This document shows positions 42,985-52,246 of a stretch of 61,056 bases of DNA, in pieces; positions within the stretch are counted from its first letter, which is position 1; each line of letters starts with the position of its first letter. The stretch spans positions 1-61,056 of the forward strand of contig QIFC01000065.1 of assembly GCA_003228685.1 (NCBI GenBank). The letters are read 5' to 3'. The translations under genes and the position numbers were made by a program. The notes under the pieces are model-generated. The model did no database searches. It was not told the DNA's origin and worked only from the letters and a program-made list of their open reading frames with translations. The stretch comes from Chloroflexota bacterium (lineage in GTDB: Bacteria > Chloroflexota > Dehalococcoidia > DSTF01 > RBG-16-68-14).

Positions 42985-44433
42985 ATGGCAAAGAACGAAT
43001 TTCTGTCCGCAATCACACAGCTCGCCGCGGAGAAGAACCTTCCCAAGGAAGTAGTCTTCGAGGCGGTCGAGGCGGCGTTGGCGTCTGCCCACAAGCGCGA
43101 CGACCTCGCCACCAAGGATGTCGTCGTCAAGATCGACGAAGCCACAGGCGGGACGCGCGTCTTCACGCGCATGACCGTCGTCGAGGAGATCGAAGACGAA
43201 GAAACGCAGATTCTCCTTGAGGAGGCGCGCAAGCAGAACGCTCAAGCGCAGCTTGGCGATGGGATCGACACTGAGGTAGTAGAAGCGAAGGACTCCGGCC
43301 GTGTTGCCGCGCAGACGGCCAAGCAGGTCGTCCTCCAGCGCCTGCGCGAGGCCGAACGCGAGGTCGTGTTCGACGAGTACGAAGGCCGCGATGGCGACAT
43401 CGTCTCCGGCGAGATGGTGCGCATGGAGGGCCGCAACGTCATCGTCGACATTGGCAAAGCGGAGGCGCTTCTCCCCGGCTCGGAGCAGGTGCGGATTGAA
43501 CACTATCGCTCGGGCCAACGCATGAAGTTCTACATCCTGGAGGTCTACAAAGCCGCCAAGGGGCCGCAAGTTGTCGTATCGCGGACCCACAAGAACCTGA
43601 TCCGCAGGCTCTTCGAGATGGAGGTTCCAGAGATCTTCAAGGGCGTCGTTGAGGTCAAAGCGGTCTCTCGCGAAGCCGGCTTCCGCAGCAAGGTCGCCGT
43701 CTGGTCGACGCAAGAAGGCGTCGACCCCGTAGGCGCCTGCGTGGGGCTCCGCGGCATACGCATCCAGAACATCGTCAACGAGTTGAACGGCGAGCGCATC
43801 GACATCATCCTCTGGGACCCAGAGCCGGGACGCTTCGTCGCGCACGCACTCAGTCCTGCCCAAGTCGTGCATGTTGAGACGGACGAAGACACGAACACGG
43901 CCATGGTCGTCGTTCCGGACCGGCAGCTCTCTCTGGCGATCGGCAAAGAAGGGCAGAACGCGCGCCTCGCCGCGAAGCTTTCTGGCTGGCGCATCGATAT
44001 CAAGAGCCAGTCGGCCTACGAAGAGGTGATGGACGAGCTGCCAGACCCATCAGACCCGCTCTCTACAATGGCGCCTACGCAGCCTGGGGCGGCCGAAGAG
44101 GCGCCGACTCTGGAAGAGCAGCCGGAAGCGGTGGCCTCGGAGGAACCCGTCGTCGAGGAGGTTGTCGAAGAAGAGGCCGCGCCGCCTGTCGAAGAGCCTG
44201 TTCCGGCGGTCGCGGAGAAGTCTGCCGCCCCTCCGGCTGGGCCGAAGATTCGCTTCGCTGAGGAAATTCTCGTGCCGGATCGCGAAGAGCAGGCGACTGA
44301 AGGTAAGGGACGAAGCCGGGCCAAGGGCAAGCGGGCTCCCAGCCAAGAAGGACCGCCAGCCAAGGTCAAGCGGCCGGCGCGTGAGCGTGTTGTGGTGCTG
44401 GAAGATGAGGACGAATACTTAGATGACGTCTAG
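42985..44433 (+). CDS. nusA: Transcription termination/antitermination protein NusA
   Basis: NusA binds RNA polymerase and modulates pausing and termination. The 482-residue product has the N-terminal domain ([20 protein letters not shown]), an S1 domain around 135-200 ([20 protein letters not shown]), and two KH domains ([20 protein letters not shown] and [20 protein letters not shown]). A long Glu/Pro-rich then basic tail replaces the AR repeats of E. coli. It overlaps rnpM by 11 bases. rimP, normally upstream, is absent, and the gene has its own promoter and attenuator-like leader. Confidence 0.96.
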   Translation: MAKNEFLSAITQLAAEKNLPKEVVFEAVEAALASAHKRDDLATKDVVVKIDEATGGTRVFTRMTVVEEIEDEETQILLEEARKQNAQAQLGDGIDTEVVEAKDSGRVAAQTAKQVVLQRLREAEREVVFDEYEGRDGDIVSGEMVRMEGRNVIVDIGKAEALLPGSEQVRIEHYRSGQRMKFYILEVYKAAKGPQVVVSRTHKNLIRRLFEMEVPEIFKGVVEVKAVSREAGFRSKVAVWSTQEGVDPVGACVGLRGIRIQNIVNELNGERIDIILWDPEPGRFVAHALSPAQVVHVETDEDTNTAMVVVPDRQLSLAIGKEGQNARLAAKLSGWRIDIKSQSAYEEVMDELPDPSDPLSTMAPTQPGAAEEAPTLEEQPEAVASEEPVVEEVVEEEAAPPVEEPVPAVAEKSAAPPAGPKIRFAEEILVPDREEQATEGKGRSRAKGKRAPSQEGPPAKVKRPARERVVVLEDEDEYLDDV

Positions 44434-44737
44434 CTCACCGATGCCAACGGCCAAGCGAATCCCGCAACGTACGTGTGTTGGTTGTCGCTCTACAGGCGGC
44501 AAGCGCGACTTCGTGCGCGTCGTAAAGACCCCGGATGGAAGCGTGCAGATCGATCCCGGTGGCAAGGTCAATGGCCGCGGCGCATACGTCTGCGGCAAGC
44601 CATCCTGCTGGCAGGACGCGCTTGCAAAGGACAAGCTTGCTCGCGCCTTGCGGACGGCGATCTCGCCGGATGTGCGGGCTGAGCTGAGACTTTTTGGAGA
44701 GAGACTGGCGCCTGAGACGGCGACGGTGGAGAATTAG
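44423..44737 (+). CDS. rnpM: RNase P modulator RnpM (YlxR family)
   Basis: The 104-residue protein has the YlxR signature [20 protein letters not shown], then [18 protein letters not shown]. In Bacillus this protein binds the RNase P RNA. The gene is between nusA and infB as usual, overlapping nusA by 11 bases and ending two bases before infB. Confidence 0.93.
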   Translation: MTSSSPMPTAKRIPQRTCVGCRSTGGKRDFVRVVKTPDGSVQIDPGGKVNGRGAYVCGKPSCWQDALAKDKLARALRTAISPDVRAELRLFGERLAPETATVEN

Positions 44738-44739
44738 CC

Positions 44740-46560
44740 ATGCCAGCCGATAGCACTCCCGCTCCCGCCAGCGAAGCCGGCACAGAACCAAACGCGGCCC
44801 CGAAGGTCCAAATCCCTCGCGTCCTGACCGTCATGGAGTTCGGCGAACTCCTCGAGATCCCGCCTGTCGATGTGATTAAAGAGCTGATGAAGAACGGCGT
44901 CATGGCGTCGATCAACCAGAGCATCGACTTCGACACGGCGTCTATCGTTGCCCACGACCTGGGATACGAGCCAGAAGAAGCTGTTGGAGAGCTTGACGAG
45001 ATCGTCGAGGCACAGGAAACAGGACTCGTTATCGAGGAGGAAGAAGGAGCCGTCCTCAAGCCGAGGCCTCCTATCGTGACCGTCCTTGGCCACGTTGACC
45101 ACGGTAAAACGAGCCTGCTGGACACTATTCGCAAGACAGATGTACTCGCCGGCGAAGCGGGCGGGATTACGCAACACATCGGCGCCTACCAGGTGATGGT
45201 CAACGGCCATCCGATCACGTTCCTGGACACGCCCGGCCACGCAGCCTTCACCGCCATGCGCGCTCGCGGCGCCCGCGTCACAGACATCGCTGTGCTCGTC
45301 GTCGCAGCGGATGACGGCATCATGCCGCAAACCCGCGAGGCGATCGACCACGCGCGGGCGGCTGGGGTGCCCATCGTTGTCGCCATCACAAAGACCGATC
45401 TGCCGGACGCGAACACGGATCGCGTCAAGGGCCAACTCGCGGAACAGGGACTCAACATTGAAGAGTACGGAGGCGATGTTATCGCCGTCGCCGTCTCGGC
45501 CAAGACTGGGGAAGGCACTGATGAACTGCTCGAGAACATCCTCGTGGCCGCGGAGGTCCTGGAGCTAAAGGCAAACCCCGATCGTGAGGCCATTGGCACG
45601 GTTATCGAGGCGGGCATGGATCGGTCGAAGGGCGGACCCACGGCCACCGTGCTTGTGCAGACAGGTACGCTCAACATTAGCGATACCGTCGTCGTCGGCG
45701 AGACGTGGGGCAGGATCAAGGCGATGTTCAACGAGGATGGCAAGCGGCTGAAGTCGTTGGGTCCCGGCGAGCCGGCGGCCATCCTGGGACTGCAGGGCGT
45801 GCCGCAGGCCGGCGACCTCATGCGCGCTGTTGCCAACGACAAGACAGCCCGCCGGATTGTTGTCCAACTCCAACGAGAGAAGGAAGCGGCCGCGATGCAC
45901 ACGCAGCCTCGCGTGACGCTGGACACGCTGTTCGGAGAGATCAGCGCGGGCAAGATGAAGGAACTCAACCTAATCCTCAAAACGGATGTCCAGGGCAGCA
46001 TTGAGCCGATTCGCCAGTCGCTCGAGGTGCTCAGCAACGAAGAAGTCAACGTAAAGATCATCCACTCGGACACCGGCGCGGTGAATGAGTCCGATGCGAA
46101 CCTGGCCATCGCTTCGGGTGGCATCATCATCGCCTTCGGGACAGGCACCGAGCCCGGCGCCGAGCGTCTCATCGAGCAGGCGAAGGTCGACCTCCGCAAC
46201 TACACCATCATCTACAACATCACCGAAGACGTTGAGAACGCCCTCAAGGGCATGCTGGAGCCTAGGTACAAGGATGTGGTCACCGGCCACGCCGAAGTGC
46301 GCGAGGTCTTCATGGTCCGGCGGCATCCGGAGGTCGCGGGTAGCTACATCAGCGACGGCGTCGTCACCCGTGGGGATCAGGCTCGTGTTCTGCGAGACGG
46401 CGAGGAGATCATCGACAGCAAGGTTGCAACCCTCCGCCGCTTCCAGGAAGACGTCCGAGAGGTCCAAACGGGCTTCGAGTGTGGCATTGTCTTGGAGAAC
46501 TTCACGGAATTCCAGCAGGGCGATGTCATCGAGTTTTACCACCGCGAGCGGGACAATTAG
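44740..46560 (+). CDS. infB: Translation initiation factor IF-2
   Basis: IF-2 places initiator tRNA on the ribosome. The 606-residue product has a short N-terminal region, then the G domain: G1 GHVDHGKT at 117-124, G3 DTPGHAAF and G5 SAKTG. The G4 motif is TKTD (217-220) instead of the canonical NKxD. Domains II to IV follow, including [20 protein letters not shown] and a C-terminal [20 protein letters not shown]. The region before the G domain is shorter than in E. coli. It is part of the nusA operon. Confidence 0.97.
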   Translation: MPADSTPAPASEAGTEPNAAPKVQIPRVLTVMEFGELLEIPPVDVIKELMKNGVMASINQSIDFDTASIVAHDLGYEPEEAVGELDEIVEAQETGLVIEEEEGAVLKPRPPIVTVLGHVDHGKTSLLDTIRKTDVLAGEAGGITQHIGAYQVMVNGHPITFLDTPGHAAFTAMRARGARVTDIAVLVVAADDGIMPQTREAIDHARAAGVPIVVAITKTDLPDANTDRVKGQLAEQGLNIEEYGGDVIAVAVSAKTGEGTDELLENILVAAEVLELKANPDREAIGTVIEAGMDRSKGGPTATVLVQTGTLNISDTVVVGETWGRIKAMFNEDGKRLKSLGPGEPAAILGLQGVPQAGDLMRAVANDKTARRIVVQLQREKEAAAMHTQPRVTLDTLFGEISAGKMKELNLILKTDVQGSIEPIRQSLEVLSNEEVNVKIIHSDTGAVNESDANLAIASGGIIIAFGTGTEPGAERLIEQAKVDLRNYTIIYNITEDVENALKGMLEPRYKDVVTGHAEVREVFMVRRHPEVAGSYISDGVVTRGDQARVLRDGEEIIDSKVATLRRFQEDVREVQTGFECGIVLENFTEFQQGDVIEFYHRERDN

Positions 46561-46584
46561 CGCCCGCGCCTGTACTAGCTTCTA

Positions 46585-46947
46585 ATGACCCGCAGAACTG
46601 AGCGGATCAACGACCTCCTGCGGGAGGAGATTGCGGAACTCGTCCGTCGTGAGGTTAAGGACCCGCGCATGGGCGGTCTCGTCAGCATTCTGGAAGTCCA
46701 AGTCTCGCCCGATCTGAGAAACGCCAAAGTCTACGTCAGCGTCCTGGGCAGCGATGAGGAAAAGGCATCGACGTTCGTGGCACTGGCGGCGGCGGCCCAT
46801 TTCATCCAGCGCCAACTCGGCAAACGGCTGACCATCCGTCGTACGCCGGAGCTCTCTTTCCTCGCCGACGAGACTATCGAAGAGGGGACGAGGATCAACA
46901 GTTTGCTGGACGAGGCGTTGGGGAACAACTCCGCTTCTACGTCGTGA
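46585..46947 (+). CDS. rbfA: Ribosome-binding factor A
   Basis: RbfA matures the 30S subunit at low temperature. The 120-residue product has ERINDLLREEIAELVRREVK, then DPRMGGLVSILEVQVSPDLR with the KH-like AKVYVSVLG, and RTPELSFLADETIEEGTRIN near the end. It follows infB by 24 bases and overlaps truB by four (GTGA). Confidence 0.95.
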   Translation: MTRRTERINDLLREEIAELVRREVKDPRMGGLVSILEVQVSPDLRNAKVYVSVLGSDEEKASTFVALAAAAHFIQRQLGKRLTIRRTPELSFLADETIEEGTRINSLLDEALGNNSASTS

Positions 46948-47849
46948 CCACGGGCATTCTCAACGTCAACAAGCCCCGCGGAATGACTTCGTTTGGCGTC
47001 GTTCGCGTTATCCGGCGTCTGACCGGCATCCGCAAGGTGGGTCATGCGGGCACGCTTGACCCGATCGCCGACGGCGTCCTTCCGGTCTGCATCGGATCCG
47101 CGACACGCATGGTCGAACACATCGTCAGCGCTCCCAAGGCCTATCGAGCTACCGTCCGTCTTGGTGAGGCGACTGACTCTCAAGACAGCGAAGGGGAGGT
47201 CACCGCAGTGGGAGATCCCAGCGGCGTGACTCGCGACCAGCTACAGAGGGCCCTCCAGTCCTTTGTCGGCGAGATCCAACAGCAACCACCCATGTTCAGC
47301 GCCCTGAAACACAAGGGCCAGCCGCTGTACAAGTACGCCCGCGCCGGCAAGACGGTGCACAGGGCCCATCGCACCGTCAGCATCTACAGCCTCAAGCTGC
47401 TCGATGTTGAGATGCCTCTTGTGGAGATCGACCTCGAGGTAGGCCGCGGCGCCTACGTGCGCACATTGGCCCATGACCTTGGCGAGCTACTCGGCTGTCA
47501 TGCTCATCTCCAGAGCCTGACGCGCACGCGCAGTGGCCCGTTCTCGGTCGCTGCCACGTGCACACTTGAGCAGATCGAGAAAGCAGCGGCCGCTGGTGAT
47601 TGGGAGCGCTTGCTTCATGCGCCGGACAGTGTGCTCGAGTCGTGGCATGCCGCGCTGCTCGGCGAGGAGCATACGCGCGACGCTCAGAGCGGACGCTTGC
47701 TTGTGCTGGAACACGTGCGACCGGAGCTGAATCAGCTCGAAACTGAGACACCGTGCAGGGCGTACTCGCACGAAGGAGAGTTCCTCGCCATCCTCCGATA
47801 CCGGGGTGCTGGACGCTGGCATCCTGAGCGAGTGTTCGCTGCGCTGTAG
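46944..47849 (+). CDS. truB: tRNA pseudouridine synthase B
   Basis: TruB makes pseudouridine 55 in the T loop of tRNA. The 301-residue product has GILNVNKPRGMTSFGVVRVI, the catalytic GHAGTLDPIADGVLPVCIG with Asp39, and YVRTLAHDLGELLGCHAHL. The C-terminal extension may be a short PUA-like domain. The GTG at 46944 overlaps the rbfA stop. It closes the nusA-rnpM-infB-rbfA-truB operon. Confidence 0.95.
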   Translation: MTTGILNVNKPRGMTSFGVVRVIRRLTGIRKVGHAGTLDPIADGVLPVCIGSATRMVEHIVSAPKAYRATVRLGEATDSQDSEGEVTAVGDPSGVTRDQLQRALQSFVGEIQQQPPMFSALKHKGQPLYKYARAGKTVHRAHRTVSIYSLKLLDVEMPLVEIDLEVGRGAYVRTLAHDLGELLGCHAHLQSLTRTRSGPFSVAATCTLEQIEKAAAAGDWERLLHAPDSVLESWHAALLGEEHTRDAQSGRLLVLEHVRPELNQLETETPCRAYSHEGEFLAILRYRGAGRWHPERVFAAL

Positions 47850-47880
47850 AAAATCCTTCGCAGAATCAGCGTAGATTCAC

Positions 47881-47908
47881 TTGACATCCACACAAAAAAG
47901 GATATCAT
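47881..47908 (+). promoter_or_regulatory. Consensus promoter of the zinc-ribbon gene
   Basis: TTGACA at 47881-47886 and TATCAT at 47903-47908 have a 16-base spacer. It is the best -35 in the window. It gives a leader of about 140 bases before the ATG at 48054; that leader holds no recognised riboswitch. Confidence 0.65.
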
Positions 47909-48053
47909 AGCTACCAGCCGTATCTACAGCCAGATACTGGGCAGGTTGCCAGAAGGGACGGCAACGGAAGCTGATTGAATCTGGGACTGTAGGGCCACCC
48001 AGACACAGCGGCGAGGGGCAGCCGCAACTGGACGAAAGGAAGGAAGAACTAGT

Positions 48054-48194
48054 ATGGAAGCGTATTGCCTGAAGTGCCGAACGAAGCGAGAAATGCAAAA
48101 CCCGGAGCAGGTGACCATGAAGAATGGAAAGCCTGCCACCAAGGGCACCTGCCCCGTCTGCAGCACGCAGATGTACCGCATCGGCAAGAGCTAG
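48054..48194 (+). CDS. DUF5679-like zinc-ribbon protein (46 aa)
   Basis: The product is MEAYCLKCRTKREMQNPEQV followed by a basic loop and CPVCSTQMYRIGKS. The two CxxC pairs should hold one zinc. The Lys/Arg content suggests nucleic acid binding. It matches the DUF5679-type short proteins seen in Chloroflexota. It has a strong promoter, an AAGGAAGAA-type ribosome-binding site and a strong terminator, so it is probably well expressed. Confidence 0.85.
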   Translation: MEAYCLKCRTKREMQNPEQVTMKNGKPATKGTCPVCSTQMYRIGKS

Positions 48195-48216
48195 AAGCCG
48201 CACAAAAGCAACGCAC

Positions 48217-48246
48217 ACATGGGGTGGCGTACGCGCCACCCCATGT
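48217..48246 (+). terminator. 30-bp perfect palindrome terminator
   Basis: ACATGGGGTGGCG and CGCCACCCCATGT form a perfect 13-bp stem around TACG, 22 bases after the zinc-ribbon stop. The 3' side continues TGTTCT. Confidence 0.85.
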
Positions 48247-48277
48247 TGTTCTCCTCAGCGAAGCTCCTAACCAAAGG

Positions 48278-48340
48278 AAACTTTACCTTGACGCCTTCGC
48301 GTCATCACCGTACCCTTATATAGGTAACGAAAACTTTACC
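48278..48340 (+). promoter_or_regulatory. Promoter and candidate operators of HTH-Ino1
   Basis: TTGACG at 48288-48293 and TACCCT at 48311-48316 have a 17-base spacer. A dyad TGACGC-CTTC-GCGTCA (48289-48304) overlaps the -35. The decamer AAACTTTACC occurs just upstream (48278-48287) and again downstream (48331-48340). These repeats could be bound by the protein's own HTH. Confidence 0.45.
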
Positions 48341-48353
48341 GCTGAGGAGACGG

Positions 48354-49673
48354 GTGGCCAAGATCAGACTGTTCGATGTGCTGGAGGAGCGCGGGCACAA
48401 GCAGCGCTGGCTCCTCGAACAGCTCCGCAAGCGCGGGCACCAGTTCAGCGAGACCTATCTGTCCCAGGTGAAGTCCGGCGCGAAGCCGCCAAGCCGCCGC
48501 TTCATTGAAGCAGTGAGCGAAGCGCTCAGCATGCCTGAAGAAGAACTCTTCAACAAGCCAAACCAGCAGGCAACGGAGGTACACATGCCAAAAGCCAAGA
48601 GCAAGGGAAAGATCAACGTCGCCATCATCGGGCTGGGGAATTGCGCCTCATCACTTGTGCAGGGCGTCCACTACTACCGGGAAGCTGAAGATGACCACAA
48701 CGTGCCGGGGCTCATGCACGTCAACCTTGGCGGCTACCACGTCCGCGACCTGAAGTTCGTTGCCGCCATCGACATCGACGTCAACAAAGTTGGGAAGGAT
48801 ATCTCTGAGGCGATCTACGCCGAACCGAACAACACCTTCAAGTTCGCCGACGTCCCCAAGACAGGCGTGCGGGTCAGCCGCGGCATGACCCACGATGGCA
48901 TCGGCAAGTACCTAGAGGACGTCGTTCACAAGGCGCCGGGCCCAACGGACGATATCGTGAAGATTCTCAAGGACACGCAAACGGATGTTGTAATCAGCTA
49001 TCTGCCCGTCGGCTCTGAGGAAGCCACTAAGTGGTACGTCGAGCAGGTGCTGGCGGCCGGCTGCGCCTTTATCAACTGCATTCCCGTCTTCATCGCCAAG
49101 GAACCCTACTGGGCTGAGCGGTTCAAGGAGCGCGGCCTGCCGATCATCGGCGATGACATCAAATCGCAGGTCGGTTCGACTATCGTGCATCGCGTCATGA
49201 CCCGTCTGTTCCAGGACCGGGGCGTCCGTCTGGACCGCACGTACCAGCTCAACTTCGGCGGCAACACGGACTTTCTCAACATGCTGGAACGCGATCGACT
49301 CACGTCGAAGAAGATCTCCAAAACACAGGCGGTCACCTCGCAGCTCGATAACGAAATGCCCGCCAGCGATGTCCACGTTGGCCCGAGCGATCACGTGCCT
49401 TGGTTGGACGACCGCAAGTGGGCCTACATCCGCATGGAGGGCACTACCTTTGGCGACGTTCCCCTGAATATCGAACTCAAGATGGAGGTCTGGGACAGTC
49501 CCAACTCCGCAGGCGTTGTCATCGATGCTGTCCGTTGTTGCAAGCTCGCCCTCGACCGCGGTATCTCCGGACCGCTGGAAGCGCCATCCGCCTACTTCAT
49601 GAAGTCGCCGTCTATCCAGCACACGGACGATGAGGCGCGGCAGATGGTGGAGGCCTTCATCAGCGAGGCCTAA
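48354..49673 (+). CDS. ino1: Inositol-3-phosphate synthase with an N-terminal XRE-like HTH
   Basis: Ino1 turns glucose 6-phosphate into inositol 3-phosphate. The NAD-binding start is [20 protein letters not shown] at about 90-109, with [20 protein letters not shown], then [20 protein letters not shown] and [13 protein letters not shown] later. Before it lies a helix-turn-helix region: [20 protein letters not shown], then [20 protein letters not shown] and [15 protein letters not shown] (residues 7-66). The long GTG start at 48354 has GAGGAGACGG before it. A second in-frame start at 48585 ([16 protein letters not shown]) has its own GGAGGTACAC, so both a fused and a plain enzyme may be made. 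Confidence 0.9.
   Translation: MAKIRLFDVLEERGHKQRWLLEQLRKRGHQFSETYLSQVKSGAKPPSRRFIEAVSEALSMPEEELFNKPNQQATEVHMPKAKSKGKINVAIIGLGNCASSLVQGVHYYREAEDDHNVPGLMHVNLGGYHVRDLKFVAAIDIDVNKVGKDISEAIYAEPNNTFKFADVPKTGVRVSRGMTHDGIGKYLEDVVHKAPGPTDDIVKILKDTQTDVVISYLPVGSEEATKWYVEQVLAAGCAFINCIPVFIAKEPYWAERFKERGLPIIGDDIKSQVGSTIVHRVMTRLFQDRGVRLDRTYQLNFGGNTDFLNMLERDRLTSKKISKTQAVTSQLDNEMPASDVHVGPSDHVPWLDDRKWAYIRMEGTTFGDVPLNIELKMEVWDSPNSAGVVIDAVRCCKLALDRGISGPLEAPSAYFMKSPSIQHTDDEARQMVEAFISEA
48585..49673 (+). CDS. ino1: Alternative internal start: Ino1 without the HTH (363 aa)
   Basis: The in-frame ATG at 48585 is preceded by GGAGGTACAC, as strong as any site in the window. The product starts [20 protein letters not shown] and would be an ordinary inositol-3-phosphate synthase of normal length. 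It is listed separately because the two products would differ in whether they can bind DNA. Confidence 0.45.
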   Translation: MPKAKSKGKINVAIIGLGNCASSLVQGVHYYREAEDDHNVPGLMHVNLGGYHVRDLKFVAAIDIDVNKVGKDISEAIYAEPNNTFKFADVPKTGVRVSRGMTHDGIGKYLEDVVHKAPGPTDDIVKILKDTQTDVVISYLPVGSEEATKWYVEQVLAAGCAFINCIPVFIAKEPYWAERFKERGLPIIGDDIKSQVGSTIVHRVMTRLFQDRGVRLDRTYQLNFGGNTDFLNMLERDRLTSKKISKTQAVTSQLDNEMPASDVHVGPSDHVPWLDDRKWAYIRMEGTTFGDVPLNIELKMEVWDSPNSAGVVIDAVRCCKLALDRGISGPLEAPSAYFMKSPSIQHTDDEARQMVEAFISEA

Positions 49674-49676
49674 CCA

Positions 49677-50585
49677 GTGGTCGTCTACTGGCTGTTTCGT
49701 CTCACGATTCTTCTCACCAGCCCGTTGCCACTGTGGCTCGGCTATCGGATCGCGGCGGCCGTTGCCCACGTCTGCTACTATCCCTTCTCTCGTCAGCGCC
49801 GTGGTCTCAATCAGAATATGGCCGTCGCCCTCAACTCCGATGATGAAGCTGAAGTCGACGCCATGGCCCACCGCGCCTTCCGCAACTTCGGTAAGTTTGT
49901 CATCGACTTCATCCACTTCCCCGCCATGACGCGCCAGGAAGTCCACCAACGCCTGGTCTTCTCTCAGTGGACGGAGCTTGATGAGGCCGTCGGCTCGGGC
50001 CGGGGGATCATCATGCCAACGCTGCACTTCGGCAGTTGGGACCTGGGCGCCGCCGCCCTGGCCGCCTACGATTACCCGATCAACGCGATCGCCGATACCT
50101 TCAGCGATGACAGGCTGGACGAGCTGGTTCACAGCTCGCGCAGGAACCTGGGCATGAATGTGATCCGAAGAGACCAAATCGGCCCCAGCGTCTATCACAA
50201 GATCAAGCGCGGCGAGGTCCTCGCTATCCTCATCGACGTTCAGCCGCCGGGACAGACCGTCAGGGTCGATTTCCTGGGCAGGCCGGCAACCGTCTCGGCC
50301 ATCCCTGCCCGCATGGCGCTCAGCACAGGCGCCCGCGTCGTGCCATCCCTTGCCTTCCGAGGCCCGGAGAGGGATACACTGATCAGGCCCGTCATCGACA
50401 TCCATGGAACGCGTTACGAGCCAACCGGGAACATGGACCAGGACGTTGTCGCCCTCACGCAGCTCATCATGGAATCGTTCGAGCGCATGATGCATGCTCA
50501 CCCGGAGCAGTGGTTGCTGTTCCACCCGCTCTGGCTGGAGGAGGGACAGACGGCGGCGGTTCCCGTACTGGCGTCAGAGCGATAG
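49677..50585 (+). CDS. LpxL/HtrB-type lysophospholipid acyltransferase 1
   Basis: The 302-residue product starts with a membrane segment (VVYWLFRLTILLTSPLPLWL) and has the HX4D motif HFGSWDLG near 119, with VLAILIDVQPPG and VVPSLAFRG. This is the acyl-CoA or acyl-ACP transferase fold that in mycobacteria includes PatA, which acylates PIM mannose. The GTG at 49677 begins three bases after the ino1 stop. Its operon with ino1, a PimA-like enzyme and a phosphatidyltransferase suggests a PI-type glycolipid acyltransferase; the true substrate is inferred. Confidence 0.88.
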   Translation: MVVYWLFRLTILLTSPLPLWLGYRIAAAVAHVCYYPFSRQRRGLNQNMAVALNSDDEAEVDAMAHRAFRNFGKFVIDFIHFPAMTRQEVHQRLVFSQWTELDEAVGSGRGIIMPTLHFGSWDLGAAALAAYDYPINAIADTFSDDRLDELVHSSRRNLGMNVIRRDQIGPSVYHKIKRGEVLAILIDVQPPGQTVRVDFLGRPATVSAIPARMALSTGARVVPSLAFRGPERDTLIRPVIDIHGTRYEPTGNMDQDVVALTQLIMESFERMMHAHPEQWLLFHPLWLEEGQTAAVPVLASER

Positions 50586-50595
50586 CCTTCCTGAC

Positions 50596-51489
50596 ATGTG
50601 GAAGTACTATGCGTTTCGACTTACCTACCTCCTGCTGGGCAGGCTTCCGCTGCGCGCTCTGTACGGCGTAGCCAGGGTTGCGGGCGACGGCGCGTATCGC
50701 TGGCGCCGAGAGATGAGAGACGCCGTCGCGTCGAATATGCGGCGTCTCCTTGGCCCGGACGCTGGCGAAGATGAAGTGCAACGCGCTACGCGCGAGGTGT
50801 TTCGCAACGCCGGGCGCTACTACGCGGACCTCATCCACGTTGGCCGCCTCGATGTCGAGCGCTTCTATAACCAGCGGTTCGAGATTGAGGGCGAGGAGTA
50901 CCTCCACGATGCGAAGGACTCTGGGCGCGGCGCCGTGCTCGTGGGAACGCATTTCGGCAATCCGGAGATGGCGGTCCAGCCGCTCGCGGCGAAAGGCTTC
51001 TCTATCATGGGACTCGTTGAACCGCTGGAGCCGAAAGCGCTCTCCGATTTCACCCTCTGGCTGCGTGAGCGCCAGGGCCATGTCTATCGCACCATCGGCT
51101 ATGCGGGCCTGAAGGAGACCATCCGGCGTCTCAAGAGCGGTGGTCTCGTTGCCATCCTGATCGATCGCGATGTCGCGGGCACCGGTGTGCCAATGCAGTT
51201 CTGCGGCGCAGAAGCGAGCATATCGCTAGGCGCGGTGGACTTCGCGATGCGGACAGGAGCCGATCTCATCCCGGCCAAGTCGTGGCGCCTGCCCGGCTAC
51301 GGGTTCAAGGTCATCGTCGAGCCGCCTGTGGAAATCATTCGTACCGGTGACTTCGAAGCCGACGTGCGATCCAATACGAAGCGCCTCCTCCCGATTTTTG
51401 AAGAACTGCTGCGGTCGGACCCGGGTCAGTGGGCCGTATTGGAGGCGATCTGGAAGGATCAGCCGGCCAAGGAGCGTGCGGTACAATAG
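50596..51489 (+). CDS. LpxL/HtrB-type lysophospholipid acyltransferase 2
   Basis: The ATG at 50596, ten bases after the previous stop, gives 297 residues starting MWKYYAFRLTYLLLGRLPLR. It has HX4E as HFGNPEMA, then GGLVAILIDRDVAGTGVPMQF and SISLGAVDFAMRTGADLIPA. It is related to its neighbour but clearly diverged. Two acyltransferases in tandem would fit double acylation of a PIM-like lipid. The longer reading to 50494 overlaps the upstream gene and is rejected. Confidence 0.88.
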   Translation: MWKYYAFRLTYLLLGRLPLRALYGVARVAGDGAYRWRREMRDAVASNMRRLLGPDAGEDEVQRATREVFRNAGRYYADLIHVGRLDVERFYNQRFEIEGEEYLHDAKDSGRGAVLVGTHFGNPEMAVQPLAAKGFSIMGLVEPLEPKALSDFTLWLRERQGHVYRTIGYAGLKETIRRLKSGGLVAILIDRDVAGTGVPMQFCGAEASISLGAVDFAMRTGADLIPAKSWRLPGYGFKVIVEPPVEIIRTGDFEADVRSNTKRLLPIFEELLRSDPGQWAVLEAIWKDQPAKERAVQ

Positions 51490-51496
51490 CGGCGCG

Positions 51497-52246
51497 ATGG
51501 GCAGCGCCGATCTTCACATCCACACTGCGCTCGGCGACGGCATGGCGGAGATACCGGAGCTTCTCGCCTATGTCGAAGAACAGACCGGACTTTCGGTGAT
51601 CGCCATCACTGAGCATGATGAGCTACGCACAGCCGAGTTGGCTCGCGAAGCCTGGTCACGAGGCAGCTACAGATTCGAGGTTGTGCCTGGTGAGGAGGTC
51701 ACCACGCTCGAGGGCCACCTCCTGGCACTCTATATAGAGGAGCCAATCGAAGGGCTGCGACCGCTTGAGCCGACGTTGGAAGCGATTCACCAGCAGGGCG
51801 GCTTGGCTATCATCCCTCATCCGATGAGCTGGCTTACACGCAGCGTCGGCCAGCGCACGATCGAACGCGTGCTTCGCCAAAACGTCGCAGGTGTCTCCTT
51901 CGATGGCATGGAGCGTTCCGTGAGTCCCGCTGCGCGCGTGACATCGAAGAAAGCGCACGGACTAAATCAGGAGCGCTACCACTTCGCGGAGGTAGGGGGA
52001 AGCGACGCTCACTTTCTGCAGGCCATCGGCAGCTCGCACACGCAGTTCTCCGGGACGAGCGCTCAGGACCTTCGGGCTGCGATCTTGAGTCGTGAGACCA
52101 CGGCTGTGAGCGGTAGCCATCCGTCTCTGCTCCAGCTTGGGCTTGGCCCGGTGATCCGCCAGCAGTGGCGAGGGATCCTTGTCACACCACGCCAGATGGG
52201 CTGGTTGCCGACGATCTCCAGCTTCTTTCGCCGCGTCCGGTCATGA
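51497..52246 (+). CDS. PHP-domain phosphoesterase
   Basis: The ATG at 51497 gives 249 residues, MGSADLHIHTALGDGMAEIP. PHP metal ligands are in DLHIHT, AITEHDE, IIPHPMSW and GSDAHF. PHP enzymes hydrolyse phosphate esters or act as nucleases. Its place between the acyltransferases and the mannosyltransferase suggests dephosphorylation of an inositol or glycolipid phosphate; this is inference. It overlaps the next gene as ATGA. Confidence 0.87.
   Translation: MGSADLHIHTALGDGMAEIPELLAYVEEQTGLSVIAITEHDELRTAELAREAWSRGSYRFEVVPGEEVTTLEGHLLALYIEEPIEGLRPLEPTLEAIHQQGGLAIIPHPMSWLTRSVGQRTIERVLRQNVAGVSFDGMERSVSPAARVTSKKAHGLNQERYHFAEVGGSDAHFLQAIGSSHTQFSGTSAQDLRAAILSRETTAVSGSHPSLLQLGLGPVIRQQWRGILVTPRQMGWLPTISSFFRRVRS

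Noticed and set aside
47909-48053. 140-base leader of the zinc-ribbon gene as a riboswitch
   Set aside because: No known aptamer pattern or terminator/antiterminator pair could be recognised.
48912-50525. 537-aa minus-strand ORF opposite ino1 and the first acyltransferase
   Set aside because: It spans two well-supported plus-strand genes and shows no domain; its length follows from high GC.
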